From assembly GCA_015060555.1 (NCBI GenBank), contig SUYG01000027.1, positions 1 to 34,694 of the forward strand: a stretch of DNA of 34,694 bases, given 5' to 3'. The translations under genes were made by a program, and so were the position numbers. Shown here in pieces: positions 30,150 to 34,694 of this stretch; position 1 is the stretch's first letter, and each line of letters starts with the position of its first letter. Under the pieces are notes generated by a model. It saw nothing but the letters and a program-made list of their open reading frames with translations, had not been told where the DNA came from and did not search any database. Origin of the DNA: Physcousia sp015060555 (GTDB lineage: Bacteria; Bacteroidota; Bacteroidia; Bacteroidales; Bacteroidaceae).

Positions 30150-30338
30150 CTACACGAGACCTGCTTTTCTCATCTTTTCTTGCAACTCCTCGTTCTGGCG
30201 GATGAAGCGCTCAATGAAGACGTTCTGGTCGCCGATGCGCCAGCGCTGATATATAATGACAACCACAAGCACAAGCAACACCACAATAAGGGCGGCGCAT
30301 AAGGCTACTGTGAAGACCATTGTTATATCCATACGCAT
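30150..30338 (-). CDS. Small single-span membrane protein with coiled-coil tail
   Basis: A 62-residue protein with one strong transmembrane helix (about 9-30, FTVALCAALIVVLLVLVVVIIY) and a charged, helical tail (FIERFIRQNEELQEKMRKAGLV). An alternative start is MDITMVF at 30332. It is the first gene after a TACCTTTG promoter and sits 21 nt before the barrel gene, which supports it being real. Function unknown. Confidence 0.65.
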   Translation of the reverse strand: MRMDITMVFTVALCAALIVVLLVLVVVIIYQRWRIGDQNVFIERFIRQNEELQEKMRKAGLV

Positions 30339-30358
30339 GGTTTGTCTGAATTCGCCTG

Positions 30359-30366
30359 CAAAGGTA
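30359..30366 (-). promoter_or_regulatory. -7 element TACCTTTG for the envelope operon
   Basis: Plus strand CAAAGGTA, complement TACCTTTG, 20 nt upstream of the small membrane protein start. No clear -33 element. Confidence 0.5.
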
Positions 30367-30421
30367 GGCTATCTTCAGAACACAATAGTCCCACGGCGGG
30401 AAAAAAAAGTCTCAAAACAAG

Positions 30422-30479
30422 AAAAAAAGCCCAGCAAAAGAAGAGATGCCTAACAATCCCGATAAAATGGGCTTTTTTT
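30422..30479 (-). terminator. Intrinsic terminator after the AraC-type regulator
   Basis: Perfect 12-nt arms AAAAAAAGCCCA (30422-30433) and TGGGCTTTTTTT (30468-30479) with a 34-nt loop. On the minus strand it starts 1 nt after the regulator's stop and ends in a T-run. A second T-run follows to about 30403. Confidence 0.65.
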
Positions 30480-30480
30480 G

Positions 30481-32169
30481 TTATTTCCCCACGACCCTAC
30501 GATACTCTGACGGCGACATACCGTAGGCGTCACTGAAGACACGGAAGAAGGAACTGCGTGAGAAACCTGAGAGCTCGGCGATGATGGTAACGGCATCTGT
30601 TGTGCTTGCCAGCAGATGGGCTGCATAGCGCAGACGGTACTCGTTGAGGAAGCTGTTCACGTTCTTACCCTTGGTGCAAGTACTGATGGCGTCGGTGACG
30701 TAGTGCTCGTTCGTGCCAAGGAGCTGGGCCAGGCGGTTGCGGTCCAAGTCGGTGTCGGTGTAGATATGGTCTGGGCCATCCATGAGGTCGCAAATGCGGC
30801 GGAAGAGCTGTTGGTTGGCTGTCAGGTTTGTTTCGGGCTCGGCTTTTAACTGCTCGATGGCCAGTTGCCGTTCCTGTTCGCGCTGCTCAATATCGGCCAT
30901 CAGTCGGCGGTTCTTATCAAGGAGCACCTTATTATATTGACGCGCGCGCCAAAAGAGATAACCAATGAGTAGAATAACGAGAAGGGCTGCAACAAGCAGG
31001 AGACGATGGATGCGGGTCTCGCTGCGGGCATCGTTCAGTGCCAGCTCCTTCTCGTGGGTTTGGTAGATGACGGCCAGCTCGGCGGCATCGTTTTGCTTCT
31101 GCCATGTGAGGGCCGAGTCGATAGCCGCACTGACGCTATCGGCGAGTATCAAAGCGTCGGCGTTGCGCCCTGCTTTACGATAGGCTGTATAGCGAGGAGA
31201 GAGGCGAGTGGCGATGATGTCGAAGGTCATCTTCGCACCATCCGTGGCACGATACGTGCTGTCAACCTGCTCATACCAGTAGGCCGCCTCGTCGTAGCGA
31301 CCTGCAGCCATCAGGTAGTCGGCCGCTGCCGTGTAGCCATTCGGCTCCATAAGGCGGCTGCGGGGAATGGCGGCGTAGATGGCGGCGGCCTCGGCAGCAC
31401 AGCCCGATTCGTGCAGGAATGTGGCCCGTTGGAGTGCTATATGGCCTTTCCATTCCTCTATCACCAGCGAGTCCTCATGTTTCTCCTCGGCGAGTGCAAT
31501 CCCCTCTGCACAACGGTCAAGCCACGCCAACGCGCCTTCGATGTCCCCTGTCTGGTGGTGAATAAGGGCCATGTGCATACAGCCCCAGGCTATATCCCAG
31601 GAACTTTGGTTCCCGTTTTGGACACTGCGCTGTACCGCCTCGTAGGCTTTCTCCCCAGAGATCTGGGCCTCATCAAACTGGTGTAGCTGTAAATGAATAT
31701 CTGACATGAGCATCAGCAAGGATGCCTCGACGATGGCGGGGAATGCTTCGCTCTCCTTCGCCTGCTGCAGCAGCTCGGTGATGACGCTCAGCGAACCTTG
31801 CGTGTCGCCCCGGGCGAAGCGCAGATATGCCCAGCGGTAGCCAGAATCGGCATAGCGATACCAGTCCTGTGCAGGGGCAGCGCAGTAGGCTTCGTATGAT
31901 TTCTTGTAGAAATGTTCCGCCAGTCGCATCTGCCAGCATCTGTCATATCCGATGGCGCGCATGAGGTCGGCTTGTGGGCTCGTATAGACACCAGCCTGCT
32001 CCAAACTATCGACCACATGGAGAATCCGCTCTATGTTGCGGGTGTCAAGGGCCTCACTGAACTTGTCTTCCGACAAGTGCGCCGGGGCGTCAGCATCTTT
32101 ATTGCCCGTACAGCCCATCACGGGGAGCAACACGGCGCATAATAAAAAGAGGTGTATAATCTTTCTCAT
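30481..32169 (-). CDS. Membrane-anchored TPR/AraC-type transcription regulator
   Basis: A 562-residue multidomain protein. It has a signal peptide with lipobox VMGC (Cys20), a periplasmic TPR-like helical region (about 35-375, with repeats such as EHFYKKSYEAYCAA, ARGDTQGSLSVITELL and QTGDIEGALAWLDRC), one transmembrane helix (about 389-407, LLLVAALLVILLIGYLFW), a cytoplasmic coiled coil (about 410-445), and a C-terminal AraC-family double helix-turn-helix (about 465-560). The DNA-binding part reads LAQLLGTNEHYVTDAISTCTKGKNVNSFLNEYRLRYAAHLL then IIAELSGFSRSSFFRVFSDAYGMSPSEYRR. Such proteins are common in Bacteroidetes; the periplasmic part is thought to sense a ligand. The ATG at 32169 is preferred to one 18 nt upstream. 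Its target could be the adjacent envelope operon (inference). Confidence 0.88.
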   Translation of the reverse strand: MRKIIHLFLLCAVLLPVMGCTGNKDADAPAHLSEDKFSEALDTRNIERILHVVDSLEQAGVYTSPQADLMRAIGYDRCWQMRLAEHFYKKSYEAYCAAPAQDWYRYADSGYRWAYLRFARGDTQGSLSVITELLQQAKESEAFPAIVEASLLMLMSDIHLQLHQFDEAQISGEKAYEAVQRSVQNGNQSSWDIAWGCMHMALIHHQTGDIEGALAWLDRCAEGIALAEEKHEDSLVIEEWKGHIALQRATFLHESGCAAEAAAIYAAIPRSRLMEPNGYTAAADYLMAAGRYDEAAYWYEQVDSTYRATDGAKMTFDIIATRLSPRYTAYRKAGRNADALILADSVSAAIDSALTWQKQNDAAELAVIYQTHEKELALNDARSETRIHRLLLVAALLVILLIGYLFWRARQYNKVLLDKNRRLMADIEQREQERQLAIEQLKAEPETNLTANQQLFRRICDLMDGPDHIYTDTDLDRNRLAQLLGTNEHYVTDAISTCTKGKNVNSFLNEYRLRYAAHLLASTTDAVTIIAELSGFSRSSFFRVFSDAYGMSPSEYRRVVGK

Positions 32170-32282
32170 TTCCAAAGAGTCCTTCATCTCGTGATAAGCT
32201 TTTCTGACCAGTATCCGATAAAAAACTATTCCTTCCGATACAGCTGCGTAGTAAATGTTTCCTGCTTTCCCGAGGAGCTCGG

Positions 32283-33518
32283 CTATTGGTTACTTTTGAG
32301 GCAGGCGATGATCTGGCTGGCAGCACGCTGGGGGGCTCCGGGTTCGCCAAGACGGGCGGCGACATCTTCATAGCCCTGCAGCTGTGCCTCGCGGGCTGCA
32401 CCACCGGGGAGGATGGCGGTGAGATGGGCGCGGCAGGCGGCAACGGTCATCTGCTCGGCCACGAGCTCGGGGACGACCTCGCGCCCGGCCACGAGATTGA
32501 CGAGAGAGATAAAGGGGATCTTGAGAACCAGCTTGCGGGCAAAGGAGGCCAGCCTACCGGCTTGCATGAAGTAGCAGACCACCTGCGGCACACGGAACAA
32601 GGCGGTCTCCAAGGTGGCGGTGCCGGAGGTGACGAGGGCAGCGGTAGCCTGTGACAGAATGTCATAGGTGCGGCCGTAAACGACCTCAATATCAATGGAC
32701 TGCCCCACCCTACGCTCCGTCGCCGCGATGTACTTCTGATAGGTGGCGGCATCCACGCCCGGCGCACCGGCCACCACGAGACGGTAGCGGTCGGCGAAGG
32801 GCAAGGCGGCCTCTATCATGCGAGGCAGGTTGTCGCGGATCTCCTGCAAGCGGCTGCCGGCGAGGAGGGCGATATAAGAATCTAAATTGGCCGCCCTCTG
32901 CATAGGAGATATGCTTCGGTCGCTCTGGGCTGATTGACATTCAGTCAATCCGCTATTTCCTTCGCTACCCCGTGAGGGGAGACTTGCGTTTCCCCCAGAA
33001 GCCTTATAGCTCGCCACTTCATCGACGGTGGGGTTGCCGACATAGTGAATGGGAAAGCCATGTTTCTGCTCAAAGAATTCCACTTCGAAGGGGAGAATGG
33101 AGAAGAGTTCATCGACATCGCGCTTGAGGGCTTTGATGCGCCACTCCTTCCACGCCCACAGCTTCGGCGCGATGTAGTAATAGACAGGGCAGAGGCCGAT
33201 GGAATGGATGAATTTTGCTATTTTGAGATTGAAACCTGGGTAATCGACGAGGATGACAACATCAGGGCGCCACGCCACGATGTCGTCCTTGCACTGCTGC
33301 AGACCTCTTAGTATCGTACGCGCATGAAGGACCACGGCCACGAAGCCCATGAAGGCCAGGTCGCGGTAGTGGCGGACGAGCGTCATACCTTGAGCCTGCA
33401 TGAGGTCACCGCCGAAGCCGCGGAACTCAGCGTTCGGGTCTTCAGCTTTCAGGGCTGCAATGAGATGCGAGGCGTGGAGGTCGCCACTGGCCTCGCCGGC
33501 GATGAGGTAGTATCTCAT
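32283..33518 (-). CDS. lpxB: Lipid-A-disaccharide synthase with internal insertion
   Basis: A 411-residue GT19 glycosyltransferase that joins UDP-2,3-diacylglucosamine and lipid X during lipid A synthesis. Family segments: MRYYLIAGEASGDLHASHLIAALK, FRGFGGDLMQAQGM, DLAFMGFVAVV, VDYPGFNLKIAKF, YYIAPKLWAWKEWRIK, FPIHYVGNPTVDEV, LLAGSRLQEIRDNLP, TSGTATLETALFRVPQVVCY and KIPFISLVNLVAGREVVPELV. All core motifs are present. Between YVGNPTVDEVASYKA and LDSYIALLAGSR there are about 35 residues (174-208, Ser/Gly/Gln-rich) with no counterpart in the family as I know it; the DNA there is a string of hairpins. The frame is kept, so the enzyme is probably functional. It lies downstream of surE on the same strand. 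Confidence 0.95.
   Translation of the reverse strand: MRYYLIAGEASGDLHASHLIAALKAEDPNAEFRGFGGDLMQAQGMTLVRHYRDLAFMGFVAVVLHARTILRGLQQCKDDIVAWRPDVVILVDYPGFNLKIAKFIHSIGLCPVYYYIAPKLWAWKEWRIKALKRDVDELFSILPFEVEFFEQKHGFPIHYVGNPTVDEVASYKASGGNASLPSRGSEGNSGLTECQSAQSDRSISPMQRAANLDSYIALLAGSRLQEIRDNLPRMIEAALPFADRYRLVVAGAPGVDAATYQKYIAATERRVGQSIDIEVVYGRTYDILSQATAALVTSGTATLETALFRVPQVVCYFMQAGRLASFARKLVLKIPFISLVNLVAGREVVPELVAEQMTVAACRAHLTAILPGGAAREAQLQGYEDVAARLGEPGAPQRAASQIIACLKSNQ
32894..32999. repeat. Hairpin-rich in-frame insertion inside lpxB
   Basis: It contains GATTGAC-ATTCA-GTCAATC (32932-32950), GCATA-GGAGA-TATGC (32900-32914) and CCCC-GTGA-GGGG-type pairing near 32970. It encodes the non-family residues 174-208 of LpxB. 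This is most simply a palindromic repeat that entered the gene in frame. Confidence 0.55.
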
Positions 33519-33597
33519 GGTTGAGGGTTGAGGGCTTATGGTTGAGGGTTGAGGGAGCCTTATATTTTATATCTTATATTTTATATCTTATATTTTA
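33519..33597. repeat. GGTTGAG and TTATATTTTATATC tandem repeats between surE and lpxB
   Basis: GGTTGAGGGTTGAGGG occurs twice (33519-33534 and 33540-33555), separated by CTTAT. TTATATTTTATATC then repeats at 33560-33573 and 33574-33587, with a partial third copy to 33597. The third copy contains the surE stop codon (TTA at 33588-33590) and its last three sense codons. Confidence 0.85.
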
Positions 33598-34451
33598 GAT
33601 ACTATCGTGTCTTTGAGGAATGAAAGCGCGGCGTGGGCTGTCATGTCGATGGTGATGGGCACGATGGAACAGTGGCCGGCGCGGAGGGCGGCGAAGTCGG
33701 TGTCCGTGGCATCGGGCTCCAGATCGGTGAACTTACCCGTGAGCCAGAAGGCATTCAGGCCATGCGGATTGGTCGCCGTAGCCCATTCTGCAGTCCACTG
33801 GCCTCGCGCCTGACGGCACACCTGCCAGCCACGGAATGCGGTGGAGGGCGGGATGTTGATGTTCAGGCACACGTCCTGCGGCAGTCCTTGGGTGAGGATG
33901 CGCTGGCAGAGGGTGGCAATGGCCGCGAGGGTGTCGTCACTGACGGGTACATCTTCATAGCGCTGACCATGCTGCAGCCACAGGGAGAGTCCCACAGACG
34001 GCACGCCCTTCATGCAGCCCTCGAAGACAGCGCCCATGGTGCCGCTGTAGTGAACGCTGATGCTGGCATTGTCGCCATGGTTGATGCCGCTGAGGATGAG
34101 GTCGGGCTTGCGCGGCACAATCTGCTCCATCGCCAGCTTCACACAATCCACGGGGGTGCCGCTGCAGGAGAAGAGCCTCGCGGAAGCGGGATAACCCGTA
34201 GGGCTGTCCACGGTAGTCACCGCGAAGCCATTGGTGAGGGGCGTCGATGAAGGGGTGGTGTCTGCCACCAGGGGCAGCTCACGGAAGGTGACAGGGCGCG
34301 TAGCGGTGATGGAAGCGGCTGTGCCCGACCGTGCTCCGTCGGGAGCCACGATGTAGATGTCACCCAGCGGCGCTACAGCCCGTGCCAGGGCTTGTATGCC
34401 TGCGGCTTGATAGCCGTCGTCGTTGGTGATGAAGATGAGAGGAGTGTTCAA
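33588..34451 (-). CDS. surE: 5'/3'-nucleotidase SurE, non-ATG start
   Basis: A metal-dependent nucleoside monophosphatase of about 287 residues. Hallmarks are the N-terminal FITNDDGYQAAGIQALARAV with the metal-binding Asp-Asp pair, VAPDGARSGTAASIT with the metal Ser, CSGTPVDCVKLAME, and SGINHGDNASISVHYSGTMGAVFEGCM with the metal Asn. No ATG exists in frame between these motifs and the upstream stop. TTG at 34451 gives (M)NTPLIFITNDDG, the length expected by comparison with relatives; TTG at 34466 and 34508 are alternatives. The leader is GC-rich and folded (34480-34513). The last residues, VSKI, come from a tandem repeat that contains the stop. SurE beside lpxB is usual in Bacteroidales. Confidence 0.9.
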   Translation of the reverse strand: MNTPLIFITNDDGYQAAGIQALARAVAPLGDIYIVAPDGARSGTAASITATRPVTFRELPLVADTTPSSTPLTNGFAVTTVDSPTGYPASARLFSCSGTPVDCVKLAMEQIVPRKPDLILSGINHGDNASISVHYSGTMGAVFEGCMKGVPSVGLSLWLQHGQRYEDVPVSDDTLAAIATLCQRILTQGLPQDVCLNINIPPSTAFRGWQVCRQARGQWTAEWATATNPHGLNAFWLTGKFTDLEPDATDTDFAALRAGHCSIVPITIDMTAHAALSFLKDTIVSKI

Positions 34452-34694
34452 GGTGTTGGAGTTCAAGCCCCTCTCCCCGCTCCCCCCGTGGGGGGGAGAG
34501 CCTCGCAAGCGAGAGATGAGGGTTGAGGGTTCATTTATAATTTATTATTTGTTATTTATTGAAGTTTCGGATGTAAATTTTGACCACAGATTTCTTGAAG
34601 TGTCAAGCGTCGCAAGCGCCGAGCGCACAGATTTCACGGATTACCTGTCCTGTAGTATGAATCATTTAATTCTATATTACACAGATTCTTGAGC
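34452..34694. other. Leader of surE and right edge of window
   Basis: It contains two hairpins, CTCCCCCC-GTG-GGGGGGAG (34480-34498) and CTCGC-AA-GCGAG (34502-34513), then GAGGGTTGAGGG and an AT-rich stretch. From 34580 CACAGATTTC occurs near 34585 and again, as CACAGATTTC, near 34626, and CACAGATTC near 34680. No coding region is supported before the window ends. Confidence 0.5.

Overview
The window reads as Bacteroidota chromosome, most likely Bacteroidales and probably Prevotellaceae. Several promoters carry the Bacteroidetes-type -7 element TAnnTTTG shortly upstream of starts. Lipoprotein signals, a C-terminal tail typical of type IX secretion cargo, outer-membrane barrels and a lipid A gene indicate a Gram-negative surface. 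The gene order (LptF/G-ribBA-aminotransferase, purH-mreB-mreC-mreD-mrdA-rodA, frr-rsgA, surE-lpxB) is what I know from that order. The genus is inference; no rRNA or other decisive marker is present, and I saw no tRNA, CRISPR array or transposase.

Layout. 1-2.5 kb: 3' end of an E3/lpdA-type gene with a strong terminator, an unknown lipoprotein, and a YihY/BrkB membrane protein. 2.6-7.4 kb: a threonine-catabolism pair, kbl (minus) and an SDR-type threonine dehydrogenase (plus), separated by a secreted GH2 glycosidase. 7.5-12.1 kb: LptF/LptG permease, bifunctional ribBA and a class I aminotransferase. 12.2-19.4 kb: a plus-strand cell-shape block, beginning with a PurH reduced to its IMP cyclohydrolase half, then mreB, mreC, mreD, mrdA (PBP2) and rodA, followed by a secreted endonuclease/exonuclease/phosphatase protein. 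19.4-24.1 kb: a compact minus-strand operon with a VTC-type polyphosphate polymerase-like protein, a DUF4956 membrane protein, a DUF2490-like outer-membrane barrel, a small T9SS-tailed protein and a Cthe_2159-type carbohydrate-binding protein. This is my best candidate for a poorly described system, probably a surface polymer or anchoring apparatus. 24.2-26.1 kb: frr and rsgA. 26.1-26.8 kb: gene-poor, with palindromes and a broken small ORF. 26.8-30.4 kb: a minus-strand envelope operon (small membrane protein, barrel, S41 protease lipoprotein, unknown lipoprotein). 30.5-32.2 kb: a membrane-anchored TPR/AraC regulator. 32.3-34.5 kb: surE and lpxB.

The second theme is non-coding. Many gene junctions carry short tandem repeats (7-14 bp units) that start at, or run across, the stop codon of the upstream gene. 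A 71-nt two-hairpin element is present twice (14702-14772 and, inverted, 23182-23252; 66 of 71 positions identical by my alignment). Each copy lies inside an operon, directly after or across the end of a gene, and is flanked by heptamer repeats. A different core sits between frr and rsgA, bracketed by a perfect 32-nt inverted repeat whose sequence recurs upstream of the DUF4956 gene. Hairpin-bearing sequence also appears as an in-frame insertion in lpxB, and perhaps in rsgA. Together these suggest a repeat system that colonises gene ends and intercistronic gaps and sometimes contributes codons.
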